DNA of 64,000 bases from positions 65,754,800 through 65,818,799 of the forward strand of contig CM049314.1 of NCBI GenBank assembly GCA_026874595.1. Reading direction: 5' to 3'. The notes below the pieces were generated by a model, which saw only the letters and a list, made by a program, of their open reading frames with translations, had not been told where the DNA came from and did not search any database. Source of the stretch: Sipunculus nudus (taxonomy: Eukaryota; Annelida; Sipuncula; Golfingiida; Sipunculidae). Within the stretch, counting starts at the first letter, position 1, and each line of letters starts with the position of its first letter. The position numbers and the translations under genes were made by a program. This document shows, piece after piece, positions 36,109 to 48,826 of this stretch.

Positions 36109-36870
36109 TACATATATATATATAATGAAAGTGGTACAGAAAAAAAGAAGAAAAAATTGACTTCGGATAATACGTAAGGTTTATTGCCATTTAGCAACAA
36201 CAAAATATTTGCAACGGCCGAGCGATCACCCCCCCCCCCCCCCATCATCACCACCACCACCGCCGCTACTGAGCGATATCAGGAAATTTTATGGAATATA
36301 TGATTTCCGAAACTCATATAACTATAAATCAATATAATTATCAAGAGTAAATCTTTCACCTATGATGACTAGCTATTACTCTTAGTTTTAACTCTGTAAA
36401 CACAGGAAAAGGTGAGCGATAACAGAGGATGGGTTAAGGCAAAAGGTAGCTTGTGAACTGTGACTATTTCCCTGATGCCGCTTCTGAGGTTTAGCGCCAA
36501 CACGGAGGGACTCGGGCGATGATAAAGGAAAGGCATGAGGGAACTGTACGATCAGCTGTAAATTAGTAACCTATGAATATATTTCTGGTCATGGTCATTT
36601 TTAAAAATCGGACTGGAGGACGAGAATATCTTGGTCGCTGACTTAACACTCTGGGGAATTTATGAAAAAGCCTTGACTCATATATTGATATAGAAATAAA
36701 CTCATCAAGTAATATAAGCCCATCACGCATGAGGAAGACCAAACTAAATAGAGGACAGAATAAGTCATCAACAATGAAGTTTTTTTTTCGGTCGTCAAAA
36801 TGTTACCTCTATTTCCTACTGTCAGCGGAACAGACGGATGGATACAGACGGATATACATTAACTGACTAT
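35160..36870. other. Non-coding region
   Basis: No supported gene. It holds a TA/CA microsatellite (36064-36124), a 15-base C run (36229-36243) followed by a CATCACCAC-rich tract, and AT-rich DNA. Confidence 0.5.
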
Positions 36871-36875
36871 CATTA

Positions 36876-37288
36876 CCGGCTCGGTTAATACAGGAAACAA
36901 AGCCGGGAGGTCATGAGTTCAAATCTCAATCAAGGAGCAGTGAGATATGGTCGGCCGGCACCAAGGGTACGGTTGAGCACAATTTAATGGTAAGGCTATG
37001 CGTCATAGCCGAGATTCTCTCACAAACGAGTGCGTCTGTTGTAGGTTTCTCGTTGCTCTGACCCAACAATGGTGAAGATTACACACCCCGATGTACGGTA
37101 GACACCGGGCCTGGTGACACCAGGGTATGGAATAAAAGATAGAAAGCGAGTGCTACCGCCCTCTCACGTAGTCCCAAACCGAAATGGAACCCTGCAGATG
37201 TACATACTTAGATTAAGAATTAGACAAGTCATCATACGAAATGGAGACAGTTACCCTTACTGACTCACTCAAAAAATAATAAAAAATG
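36876..37288 (+). repeat. SINE copy 2, same family
   Basis: ACCGGCTCGG start, GAAGCCGGGAGGTCATGAG-like head and box B GTTCAAATC at 36917-36925. The body has GGGCCTGGTGACACCAGGG, CTCACGTAGTCCCAAA, CCCTGCAGATGTACATACTTAG and a 3' end ATGGAGACAGTTACCC followed by an A-rich tail. Box A is poorly preserved. Confidence 0.7.
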
Positions 37289-37289
37289 A

Positions 37290-40200
37290 CCATTATACTT
37301 AATTATATGCACGGGTAAAATAATATCAAACAGAGAGAGAGAGAAGAGAAGAGAGAGATAAAAAAGAAAGAGACAGACAGTCAGACAAAGAGAATATAAG
37401 GAACAGTTTCCATTAATGAAACCTGGCATTTAGTGATCACAACAAAGTGCATGGACTAACATTTCCCAGTCTCCATTGGTGCGACATCTGGTGTCGCTCG
37501 TGAGAACTATTTCAGAAATAATTCCTTCTCTACCTCCGTTAAACTCCAATAGTAAAAAGTCTACTTCGGAGTTCATAAACGTATTGTCAGTATTAATTTT
37601 AGATGGCACAGGAGCTGATTTGACCAAATATTCAGAAAGAGTCAGATAAAAAATATTAGACAGAGCCAGAGTCCATTTGAACCAGGATCGAGATCAGAAA
37701 CTCGGAGAACTTGAGACGATAAGTTTATTTAACCTTTTAAAGAGGGTCAACGATCCTATAATTTATCATTGATCCCTCCTAATGCAGAAGATATACATTC
37801 TTATACATATATATATAAGAACAGAACTTCAATTGTTAAGACTCAAAAAAAGATAAAAATTCACTTGTTGTTCATGTTTGGGATTCAAGATTTAGTTATC
37901 TTCAGTTTCTTAGTATTTCTGTGACGATTTCAGAAATACCGTCCCCAAGCTATTCCTCTTTCTGAGTGTAAATTGTCACCTGCATATGAAAGTGTACTTT
38001 ACTATTTTTTTGTTAATTACTTTCATACTCAATAATTTACAAACAGATATGTTGTGTCTGGACATTTTTTTCCTCAGTGTAACATAGACTAGTGGGGGGG
38101 GGATGTCTACCCCACTGGCTACATACCTAAAAGGAAAAGCCAATCTTAGAGTTAATAATATGGTGCATATAAAACCGTAAATTTCCCATCAATGTTTTTT
38201 TATGCTGAAATACTAAGAATAAGGAATCTGTAAAGCTTAAAATGCAGCTTAAAATTTATCTCTATTAGATTACACTTGCAATATTTTACTCCAAAAAAAG
38301 ACAATTGTTGCCTTAATCGTGGCAGGAACTGAGTCCTGAATCAATGTATATATAAATCTAAAATATTCAGACTGATTAGGGAAAAATAAAATGTGAGACA
38401 TAATTTTAAAATTTACACTATTTTGCGAGTTCAGGATTTGATAATGGTACGGAAATACAACAGAAGGTGACCAAGGACATTCTCAAGGTGGAAATCTTTG
38501 ATAACCTGTAGAAATTAGCTGCCGTAATCATCTTCAAAATATATCCTCAGACTGTTTATATCTACATGTATTAAAATTATATTAAAATGTGAGACAAGAA
38601 ATCTAGAATAATCCGCCAAACAGCTGCTGTTCGATAGCGTTGCTTGTTGAGTATACTCAATTCATGTCCACTTGAATTTAATTTCTCTGACCCAATTATC
38701 AGTGATGAATGTATCAACCGGAGCCATGGTTTCCCGAAGATTTCCCGAAAAAAAAAACTACCGAGAACAGCATTATTCGCCTAGTAACCGATTCCAAGGT
38801 AGAGTTAATGAATTAATAAGATATAAAAAGCAGAATTTTATAACGTTTATACCATCTTTTGTCTATCAGCAATTTAGTGTTATAATAGACTTGTGAGTTC
38901 CAACACGTGATTTTTTTTTCTTCAGAATATCCTACAAGAAGCTAGATATCATAATCTGATGTTTTGTAGAATCCATTGTAATGGACCCCCCCCCCCCCCC
39001 GACTTCAGACAAAGTGTAAATCCATATATTTAATGTACATCTTTTATCCACCGATACCTGTCATTGGTAAGTGTTTTTGTATCTAATCTTACTATAATAT
39101 TTCGAGATAATGACGGCATATAACTCAGAATCAAGAGTGAAAATTTTAAAGCTTACTTGAAGTATGCAGATAAAAGTTTTATTCGATTTCTTATTCCATA
39201 CTCCTTTATTTACGGATATATAAATACAGATATAAAGAGTTGAGGGATAGAGAGAGAGAGATAGATAGACAGACAGACAGATAGATGTTCACCGATGTTT
39301 TACTTGATTTTATCCAAAACTAAGCAACAAACTAGGCATTCTGATATGGCGTCCGCTGCCGTCTAGATTACAAAAAATTTTAGAGAGCGGACCCCGGGTG
39401 CATATACCCCTCCAAGAGAAAAAAAACATGTATCTGAGCTTGAAGTGAAATGCACTGAAGTTGGAAAATAATAAAATCACGGAAAAATAAACAAAATGAT
39501 GGCAAGCAAGGAATGAATGGTCTTATACCACTGGAATTAAGAGGAAGTATAAACATGTCAACAATAGACACGAGAAGACCGAAGTCCCGCCAGGGAGCAG
39601 CCCCGGCCTAGTGACGTCAGACCGGATATTTATGGTCAGGACTGCTACATATATCAATTGTCGTTAAGTGATTCCTGAAATTCTTTTTTTATTCTGTGAC
39701 AAAATAATTTGCTCTAGATGTGAACCATGTCATGTCACGTGACGTATTGCCGTTATAACGGTCGAGTTTTTAAAGAAGCATTCTTTGCAAATTTCATTTA
39801 CATCAATCCATAGGTGGTTTTTACTTTGTAAATAAAAGCCATAAAATATAGATATAATATTTTCTTAGTATAATGTTCTTGGAAATTGTGTTAAAATTCT
39901 TTTTCATATGATATCTTAATATTATTAGATAATAAATTGTGCATAATTTTAAGCACTACTTTAAGCAAGCCTTTATTAGAGTAAAATGATACTACATTAC
40001 ATTATCCCAAATTGTTTGAGAAGTATTGCACCGCAAAGCAGATCCAAAAGTTTTAAAAAAAATATAAAATAAGTTTTCGATGCATGCTGTATATTTGCTC
40101 CACCTACCTAATTAGTGTTATTCTCAATTCCTACTCAAGTGGGTTCGGTTTCAGGGATTTTCCTTTGTATTACCTAGATTTAACTCTCTGTGGAGACTGG

Positions 40201-40480
40201 TTACATATCAGATTGAAAAATTTTGATCCACAAAATCTGGTACTGCTTGCGACATCTTCAGGGTCCACAGTAAACTAATGAATGGCCATATGAGCTGTTT
40301 AAAATAATCTGCTTTATTTATTACAGGTCATGTATTCATGTAATGTTGTTTCATGAAATACTGATTCGAACATTTTTCTTTATCAAATCTATGCAGGTAC
40401 CTTGTTTTCTCCTGGAAAAGGACTCGACGAAATTCATCACTGGAATTACTCGTCAAACGGTTATTTACTGCCTTTCGTTT
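37290..40480. other. Non-coding region with simple repeats
   Basis: GA-rich tract (37331-37395), GGGGGGGG near 38095, a 15-base C run (38986-39000), a GATAGATAGACAGACAGACA microsatellite near 39245-39290 and a CRE-like TGACGTCA near 39612. No exon is recognised. Confidence 0.5.
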
Positions 40481-41210
40481 TGCTTTTTCTTGTTTTGTCC
40501 CATATTCGTTTTCATTGTATCTTTCTTCTCCATGTCACCTTTTGCTGATAAATTGTTTCCCATATTCTTCTTCTGTATGTCCTAGTTTTCTTTCTTCTAC
40601 AAGTCATTTTTTGCTGATATTTATTTCCCCTTATTTTTCATTTATGTCATGGTTTTCATTCTTCTACATGTAACGTTTTGCCGTATTGTTTTTCTCCATA
40701 CTCTTCCTCTATGTCCTTTGTTTTTCTCTTCTACCATGTCACGTTTTGCGGAAATTGTTTTATCCCATATTCTACTTATGTCATTTCGCTCTATTTCATT
40801 TATATCATTTTGATTTTTTGTTCTAGGTATAATATCATATTCGTCCTCCTTTATTTCATGCTCCTCTCTCTTCTTCTTTGCCACATTTCACTTGAGCTGT
40901 GTTATCCCATATTCTTCCACTATATTCTATTGTATAGTTTTCTAGCATATAACGTTTTCCTTTTTTTCCATGATCCTTCCCTGAGATCATATAACCCAAC
41001 TCTTCTATGTCTATTTGTATTGATCCTGTTTTTATCCATTATTCTTATGTTGCTATACTCCTCTTCTATTCTTTATTTATTGGTTTTGGGTTTATCACAT
41101 ATTCCTCTTCTTTGTCATATCATTATATTCTTCTACTATGTCCCTTTTTGCCAGTCCAGTACACACGTTATTTTCTTCCGTACTCTTCCTTACTGTTACT
41201 TAGTTTATTC
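40480..41210. repeat. 68-bp pyrimidine-rich minisatellite
   Basis: Anchors of the type CATGTCACGTTTTGC occur at 40531, 40599, 40667 and 40736, 68-69 bp apart, with more degenerate units on to about 41200. Units include TGTTTTATCCCATATTCTTC and TTTTCTCTTCTAC. The open frame of 196 codons on the plus strand is low-complexity Phe/Ser/Tyr/Leu sequence caused by the repeat. Confidence 0.75.
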
Positions 41211-41899
41211 TCCACAACCAGTCTTTCAATTTTCTCTTCATCATTTTCTCTCTGTCATCATCTTTTAACCAATACCGGTTCTGACTACAGAATACACACT
41301 GCATGAAAGAGCAGTCCGCCGACAGCTATACCAGAACAAAACTCATAAACGCAATACATTCTTAACAAAACAACGACAGCATGCAATAGCCATGAAGAAA
41401 TTCCTTTCTCTTCTAGATTTTATCCTATAAAATCTTATGTACAACGACACTAACATCATCTCTTCCAAGCTAGCAGATTTGCCAAGTGTGCCGGCTCTTG
41501 CGTTACCTCAATCAAACTTTAAAGATCTTTATAAACATTATATTTTCTATCCTTTCTTAATTTCTTCTTGGCTTTGGGGCTAATAGTTAAACATTCACTT
41601 AGCTGAAATCTTTATCGTCGCTTAAGAAGCGCGTATGGCAGTGGTCCCTCACTTCCTTAACTACGACGCTCGAGTACCAACTTTTCATTCTTTTATATTA
41701 GGTATGGTGACATGCTAGATCTGGCCTTGAGTTTATTGCAGATGTATTTCTTGTGTCTCTACTCATATGGATCAATGCAGATTACTGTTGCAATGAACCG
41801 TCTACGCAATTTCTTCGTTGTGTCACCTGTCCTCCTTTTTTTGACAAACGGACATGTACTCATGGATGTAAGGTAAGGTTTATTAGCAAATAACCTCAG

Positions 41900-42157
41900 T
41901 GTATGGATGGTTTACTGCCAGAACCTCGTCCCTCAATGATTTCCTTTCCATTTCCGCCGGGTTCTGCATCCGTTGACTTGCATTATCTGCGTAGTATATC
42001 ACAAGATGCTGGCAGGACTAACGCTGTTTCTGTGAAAAACTTTCATCTGTGAAAGCTGTAGTCCAAAATCAATTATACATAATACAGAATGTCTGCCGGA
42101 CCACGGTTTACTATTTTTTCCTATCAAATGAATGTGCTTTCTACCAAAATTTATTTT
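41900..42157. repeat. Dispersed repeat, copy 1 (left part)
   Basis: It matches 45228-45480. Both hold ATTTCCGCCGGGTTCTG, ACTTGCATTATCTG, AAAGATGCTG-type sequence, AAAGCTGTAG and ATTATACA. Copy 1 continues on the other side of the inserted element at 43346-43520, matching 45640-45790. Confidence 0.75.
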
Positions 42158-43346
42158 TAGCTCAGCTCACCATAAGTCATATGAACTATAGCGATCATCC
42201 TTTGTCCGTCGTCCTACCGCTGAAAGGGCAAAATTCGTAACCGTTAGACCTAGAAATTTCTAACTGTACATCCTGGGAAAGTCTTATGGAAATCTCCTTT
42301 GAAACTTGAAATTAAGTCGTCATCTATCCACGGACAGGAAACATGTTTCTGAGCACCTAGACAGTTAGATGGAGCATAAATTGTATCCAACTAGTCTAGG
42401 ATGTTCTCACGGAAGATTCAGGATTGTCCTAGGCAAATGTCTTTGTAAACATGAAATTAGGTCACTGTAACTTATATTTGGCAACCTATGAGAAAAAGAT
42501 GTCATTTGAGCACCCTGAATGCCAGATGGACACATATCTATCTGTTAGGCCTATAATCTTTATAATGCAACTTCAAGGTAGGTTCTATGCAAATCTCGTT
42601 TAAAACCTGAAATTAGGTCATGTTGACCTATATAGTGCGACCTATAGGCCGATGACATGATTTTGAGCACCCTGAAAGTCAGATGGGGCACAAATTGTAT
42701 CCATAAGCCCAAGAATCTTCGTACGTAAGATTCTTAGAGGTCCTAGGCAAATTTCTTGGGAAACAATAAATAAGGTTCCTGTACCTATTTTCTGGAAGCT
42801 AAACAAAAAATTAGGTTACTGTTACCTATTTCCTGCAACCTATAGGAAATATTTATCATTTAAGCACCGAGACAGTCAGACGGGGTACAGATTGTATCTA
42901 TTAGGCCTAGAATTGTCTGATGTTATATTCAAGGCGGTCCTACACAAATGTCCTTAGACACCTGACATAAAGTCATGGTGACCTATATTGTGCTACCTGC
43001 GGCCATAAAAATAATTTTGATTACCATGAATGTCAGATGGGCACAAATCGTATCTGTTAGGCCTAGAACCTTCAAACGTAACATCCATGTAGGTTCTGGA
43101 AAAATCTCCTTGAATACTAGAAACTAGGTCATAGTGAGCCAATAGGCTATATTCTGTGTGCTATGGGCAAAATTTAAAACACTGAGCACCCAGACGGTTA
43201 AGGTACAAATTGTACAAATTTTTCTCGGAACCTTCTATTGTAAATTCAGGGGATGTCCTTGTCAAGTTTCCTTTGATTCCTACAATGAGGTCATTTAATT
43301 CTTATAATACATGTCTGAGCGAATTGGCCTGTGGGCCACTTGTTCT
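42158..43346 (+). mobile_element. AGCTCAGC-end element with 160-bp internal tandem units
   Basis: The left end is TTTTTAGCTCAGCTCACCATAAG, followed by CGTCCGTCC-like sequence. The right end is GCCTGTGGGCCACTTGTTC. Between them are about six diverged units of 157-162 bp (one spacing is 195), recognised by CAGATGGGGCACAAATTGTATC-like words at about 42361, 42522, 42677, 42874, 43033 and 43195, and by AGGCCTAGAA, CAAATNTCCTTTGAAAC, GAAATTAGGTCA and GAGCACCCTGAA. No coding frame persists. It interrupts the dispersed repeat at 41900-43520. The related copy at 45228-45790 lacks it. Confidence 0.6.
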
Positions 43347-43742
43347 ATTTGCGCTACATCGCCGTTATTGCTGATTTTCAAACAAAAAAAAACCCTGAAA
43401 TTTGTGCACAATATTAGTCCTATGTCATAAAATTTGCACCTGATATATTTTGTTTTTCGTTTTAACCTTATTCTCATGGTCGTGCACGCCATAGCCGATA
43501 CCCCATTATCGCCCGTTGGAGGAGGCTTCTTTTGATTGCTTGGTCACGGTTTATATGTAGTCTGGTTTTATGGTTGAAAAACAGCAACAGAATAATAACA
43601 GTATTTCATATTCCTTAAGATATGAATCTTCGATATTATTGATTCAATGAACTGTCAGACAGGTCTAGCCCCTTGTTCAAAAACAGATTAGTACTCATGA
43701 ATGTTTGGGAAAGTTTATAAGCAAACTAGAAATGTAATCAGT

Positions 43743-43970
43743 GAGCGCAGATCTCCGCCAAGGCAGATCATTGCCCCCATATATGGCATTGTCAGAGGTG
43801 CAGGATTTTTTTATTGTAAAAAATTCAGATGTTGACCCAGATCAACCCCAGATTTTATCAATTGTTCCTTGTATCATTGCCAAGCTATCATGAATATATT
43901 ATCAAAATCCGTTCATAATTTATTGAGTTATTTTGCTAACAGACTACTACCAGTAAATGTTTACAAAAAT
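43743..43970 (+). mobile_element. MITE-like copy 1, CTCCGCCAAGG end
   Basis: It starts ATCTCCGCCAAGGCAG and holds ATCAATTGTTCCTTGTATCATTGCC, AAAATCCGTTCATAATTT and TTGCTAACAGAC. The same words in the same order occur at 45030-45221. The right end is not clear. Confidence 0.5.
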
Positions 43971-44940
43971 AATGCATATTATGATGATGTATTTATAGTT
44001 TGAAACGTAGGCCCAATGTGTCACATAACATAAACAGGGAAAAAGCGGCCCTTGCATTGAGTGATTAGACAGCTTGGTCGAGAGATTTGCGTTTTGCAAG
44101 AACGGAACATACCTATCGGTATACTGGTACTGTTTATAGTAGGCCTCTATTTAAGATACAAAGGGTGTAAATTTCTCACTTCAACAACTCCACGTTGAGG
44201 TCCAAGAAGGTGATGTATATATCAATATTAAAAGATTCGCTGGCAATAAACAGGTAAAGCCGATATGCATAATAACACGTTACTACTGAAGTCGTGAAGA
44301 AACTGACATAAATTAGCCCTTGAAGCTCAGACGAAGGCTGATAAACAAAGTTTGTAGCGGCCTTGACCACCAGCTGTGGGAAACTTTTGTTCTGTTTACT
44401 TTTTACCATCTGACAGTCCATGCTACGTCTCCACGTGGATAATTAAGGGTACTCATAAGTGGAGGAAATGTATATTCACGTACCGTTTATTCATGATTTT
44501 TTGAAGAAATCCATTTGTAATGAACCAGTAACAATAGCCAGATAAATTGTTGTACTATAAAAGGACTATCAGTTAAATGCACCAGAATTGCAGACTTACC
44601 TGCAAATATATATATCATCTATTCTTGCATATCAATATTATCATGCACAACAAATTCTTTAAATTTTAAACTAGAAACCCACTACCATCATTTATCAGGA
44701 GATTTAACAAGAAAATAATAAGATGTTTGAAGATACGTGTGTTTGAAAGGTGTCTCTCGTTAACCAAAAGGTGGCGTTGAAAAAGGAGATTCCCAGAGAC
44801 ATAGGCCGGTCTATGCTAAAACAGCGTTACTACTGTAGACTTAAATCTCGGACTTTACTGCAACAGGTCTATAAACACAACGAACAACAACTATGGCCCC
44901 CATGCTGTACGTTGATTTACTTACTTCTTTCAAGTAAACG
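43970..44940. other. Non-coding region
   Basis: No recognised gene. An 81-codon minus-strand frame at 44176-44421 has a hydrophobic middle but no family resemblance, and is not supported as a gene. Confidence 0.4.
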
Positions 44941-44956
44941 GCAAGTACGCGTCGAG

Positions 44957-45015
44957 TGACGTCATTGATAGTCCTTTGTGACGTCACGACTCGCATAAAC
45001 AAATGTGCTATAAAA
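44957..45015 (+). promoter_or_regulatory. Twin CRE plus TATA cluster
   Basis: Two perfect CREB-type palindromes TGACGTCA (44957-44964 and 44979-44986) are followed 22 bp later by TATAAAA (45009-45015). The arrangement is typical of a cAMP-responsive core promoter. No convincing coding exon follows on the plus strand, and a repeat copy starts at about 45030, so function is speculative. Confidence 0.3.
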
Positions 45016-45029
45016 CACCATAAAACACT

Positions 45030-45221
45030 AGAGCTCATTCCGGGGTAATTTTTGCAAATATCACACCCACAATTTAATCAATTGTTCCTCATATCATTGC
45101 AGAGTTAGCTGAAAATTACATAAAAATCCGTTAATAATTTTTTAGTAATGCTGCTAACAGACAACCAGACGGCCAAAACAACTCCACCAAAAACCATAAC
45201 CCCACCGCTTGGCGGAGGTAA
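45030..45221 (+). mobile_element. MITE-like copy 2, CTTGGCGGAGG end
   Basis: It parallels 43743-43970 (AATCAATTGTTCCTCATATCATTGC, AAAATCCGTTAATAATTTTTT, GCTAACAGACAACCAGACGG) and ends CCGCTTGGCGGAGGTAA. That is the inverted form of the CTCCGCCAAGG seen at 43750. Confidence 0.6.
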
Positions 45222-45227
45222 AGGCCT

Positions 45228-45790
45228 TTATGTCTGGATGAATTACAGCCAGAACCGCGTCTCTCAATCTTTCCTGTCCATTTCCGCCGGGTTCTGTATC
45301 CGTATACTTGCATTATCTGGGTAGTATGTCAAAAGATGCTGACAAGGCTAACGTTAGGTGTTTCACCATAAACTTTCAACTTTGAAAGCTGTAGGCCAAA
45401 CTCAATTATACACAATATAGATCGTGCGCTGGACCAAGGTTTTCAATTTTTTTCTCCATTTATTCAATGTACTTAAAGCCCCCAATCCACATGGGACATA
45501 GAGGCTTACAGGGGCTGATCAGGTTGATAAGGTTGATCGGGAAAGGAATGTTTTGTGAGTGGACCTACGTAGGTTTAGCCGAGGGAAAGCCCTCAATATC
45601 AATTATCTTTCCTTCTTATCTTATTTTTTTTCTTCCATCCTCTTTGCGCTAGATCTCAAATATAGCTAATTTTTCAAAAGCTGAAATTTGGGCACAACAT
45701 TAATTCCCAGTCACAAATTTGTTTTTGTTTTGACCTTATTCCCATGGTTGTTCGCTCCCAAGCTGACTCCCTATTATCGCCCATTTCGGG
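45228..45790. repeat. Dispersed repeat, copy 2
   Basis: The left half matches 41900-42157. The right half (TTGCGCTAGATCTCAAATATAGC to TATTATCGCCCATTTCGG) matches 43346-43520. A third partial match (TCTGTGAAAGCTGTAGGCCAAAC) lies at 46193-46290, and TCTGCGCTACATCTCAATCATGGCTG near 54225 is a further piece. Confidence 0.7.
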
Positions 45791-46289
45791 ATGTGTAGTA
45801 TATTAACAATGAAATGGCCTTCCTATAGGATGTGAACTTGTTTATCAACAATGTTTTTTGTTAACACAGCAATGTTGAAAAACAGGAAAAACATGTAACC
45901 TAAAGTGGTAGGTTACATATATGCCGAGGTAGTAAGGTCACTTGTTGTAAAACGCCATTTTGCGAAGCTCTGGCTTATCTGACTTGCTACCAGATGCCCT
46001 TGTTTAATTTGTTTTGTTTATTTTGGCGGGCCCCCACATATTATGAACACGTTGATATTAACAAAACAAGCAGCCTGTGTGCGGTGATATCAACGTTTTC
46101 TGGCCAATTTTTTTATGAAACCTCCAAGGGACAGCCTTTAGTTTATAAAGGTCAGATAGGTGATTGGGCCCTTGAAGCAAATTACTTTTATCTGTGAAAG
46201 CTGTAGGCCAAACACCTTTACAAAAAATTGCAGGTTGTAAGCTGTACGACTTTCACATTTTATTTTTGATTATTCAATGTATTTTATTA

Positions 46290-48430
46290 TATGTGTCGGA
46301 CCACCTTCAGCAAAAACTATATATGTACATTTAAGAATCCCAGCCTTTAATTACTATTGATATTGCCAACTGTCATTAAAATTAATCAAAACATTTTATG
46401 TAGCATTCAAGTTATTTTGTATTTGTTCAACATGTTCTTTCTTGTTCTATGAGTCTATATGTAATTTCATGTATAGCCATGTTTGTGAAAATGCAAACAA
46501 CTTTGTTTGAAGTTATTTTTTTGTCTAAATGTTTAAGGTGTGTCTAAATGTAAACGTGTTTGTCTATGTGAATGTTGATATGTTCGATTAAATGTTAATA
46601 TATATACCAATATGTAAACACATATGTATGAGATTGTTGCCTATACGTCATATGTTTATTTGCTATGTCTTATTGTATTTTAATTCTTAATGTGTACGAA
46701 AATAGAATATTAACGCAAATGACGATTAGACCTTACAATCAAACTGGATGTATGCAAGCGTCAATCAATCACTCCCCCCCCCCCCCCCACCAACAGCATG
46801 CCTGCAAATGAGCGATAATGGAGAATCGGCTACGGAGAGTACGGCCTTAGGAATCAGGTCAAAAATAAATAAATGGTTTTACACTAATATAACGTCTACA
46901 TTTAAACTGCTAGAGATATCACGCAAACAAAAAATGGCAGGAGAAAAAAAAAGAGAAAAGATACCAAAATTTAAAATGGGTGGTTTTGCACTGAAGGGGA
47001 CCTTAGTATGTCCACCCTCGAACATTATATATCAAAATATTGATAGAGAATGGACAGGGGCGTATATATCCCTCCACTTTTGAGCAAGGGGTTGGGAGGG
47101 GGGTTCTCAATCTAATCATCACCCCTGCTATTCAGATAATATTTATATGTTTAAAATGAAATATATTAATAATTAGAATTACAGACTTCGGTTCAATTTC
47201 TGAAATTACAATGAAATTTTATATTTCTCTAACTGGTTAATAATTAACCTATTCTGGAAACCTAATAGCTTTCTTTTAAAAGGTATATATGTTTATAAAA
47301 ACTGTCCTGACTTTGATTACCCTGCCACGCCCGCGAGTCATCCTTCCACCCCCATCCTTGAAGATAAATTCACGTCACAGGAAGTAAAACACCCTACAGG
47401 GGAGGCGTAATTTTATTTCCTTACGTAGAAATATTTAAGCACCCAAAGAGTATTTTTTTAATGTACAACATGTTAATTAAAACAAGAAAAACACACCTAC
47501 ACACTAATGTAAGACAGTTAATCAAGATTTCTTCATGGAAAACCTGGTAAGCATTGGCACTGGATTCTATTAATTTTACATGAATGTGTCATTAACGCAA
47601 AAATCGTGTTCATGAAATACCTATACATTTACCTTGATATATAATGTAACGTGGTAATACAGTTTACGTAATACAATTTTAACATCCGATCCCATGACAG
47701 AAGTTGGTAAATGTATTACACATGCTGCTTTTAAATTATGTTAACACTTGATGTAGTGATTAAAGCTGTTCTCTCAAAGGAGAAGACCGTGAGACTTTTT
47801 ATTTCAAATATATTCTGTCACTTCTGTCAACAGCAGAACTTTGCAGAACCACATATAAACGCTCTAGAACTCAGAATTTTTTTTATAAAACTCCATCCGC
47901 TATATCAATAGCAATAAAAACTCATTAATATTTTTTTTTTCCCCAGTTATAATCCACATCCAGACTGGCCTTTTTTAACTCTCTTGGATTTTTATACACA
48001 AAACTTAAAATTCAGAAGTGCCTTGTTTATGACAACCAGAAATACAAGGACTTAATCAGTGGGCTTTTTACCCCTGCGACAAAAATAAAAATTTGATTTA
48101 TTTCAGTGAGCGCCTCATTTTGACATTTATGTCAGGTTTGAAAGTGGTAACGGTCAAGTTTTACAATGAAGAACCGTAGTTACGTGTGTCTTGATCTCTT
48201 TGGGTTTACTTTGTAATCAGGTGTGTTAAAGGCACCGGAAAAGGGACATATTCTCTATTGCTCCTTTCATCCGGGCGTTAACAAATATTTGGCCCATCAC
48301 TTGTGACTGACTTCCGGTGTTTGAGTGATTTATTCAGGAAGTGTAACGTAAATGAAGATAACAACGTCAGGACAAAGTGATACAAAGATAAAAATTGGTT
48401 ATTTAAAATGAATGTTAATGCTAGAAGTCT
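46290..48430. other. Non-coding region
   Basis: AT-rich, with TATGT/TAAATGT-rich sequence at 46500-46650 and a 15-base C run (46774-46788). The sequence at 47080-47400 (CTATTCAGATAATATTTATATG, AAATGAAATATATTAATAATTAGAATTACAGA) is a diverged copy of 54370-54850. No exon is recognised. Confidence 0.5.
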
Positions 48431-48433
<3 letters not shown>

Positions 48434-48478
<45 letters not shown>

Positions 48479-48603
48479 CCGAACTGTCTCGCTGGTGAAG
48501 CTTGCTTTTCTAGCGAAGCAGTTCGAACGCCGCACATGCGCCACCGACAAGGGTTCGAATCCCGGATCGGCCCAGAATTTTCCCGTGAGCAATTTGTTTT
48601 CGT

Positions 48604-48648
<45 letters not shown>
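48434..48648. repeat. CT repeat, box B-bearing segment, TA repeat
   Basis: CT repeats at 48434-48475 and TA repeats at 48608-48648 flank about 130 bp. This segment holds a perfect Pol III box B, GGTTCGAATCC, at 48552-48562, and looks like the head of a tRNA-derived SINE or a degraded tRNA pseudogene. A matching box A cannot be placed securely. Confidence 0.4.
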
Positions 48649-48652
<4 letters not shown>

Positions 48653-48826
48653 CTCCGAATTACGGACACTGATGGGACCAGACATTTTTCCCACATGAGT
48701 GGGGTGCCCATAGTAAGGAGGCCATAGATTTTGGGACCTACTTTCAAAGGACTGCCCGTAAGTGGGCCTAAATAGGAGGTGCCCTTAGTACAGAGGTGCC
48801 CGTAAGGTGCTAGAGGTTCCACTGTA
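48649..48826. mobile_element. MITE with AACCTC ends (pogo-like)
   Basis: The left part reads AAACCTCCGAATTACGGACAC directly after TA repeats. The right end reads AGAGGTTCCACTGTA. In reverse complement this is TACAGTGGAACCTCT, of the CAGTNNAACCTC type seen in pogo/Tigger-like elements. Internal GTGCCC(G/A)TAAG words are repeated in both orientations. Confidence 0.5.

Noticed and set aside
40678-41268. 196-codon frame rich in Phe, Ser, Tyr and Leu
   Set aside because: It lies in a 68-bp pyrimidine-rich minisatellite. The composition follows from the repeat.
44176-44421. 81-codon minus-strand frame with a hydrophobic centre
   Set aside because: No family resemblance and it sits between two MITE-like copies.
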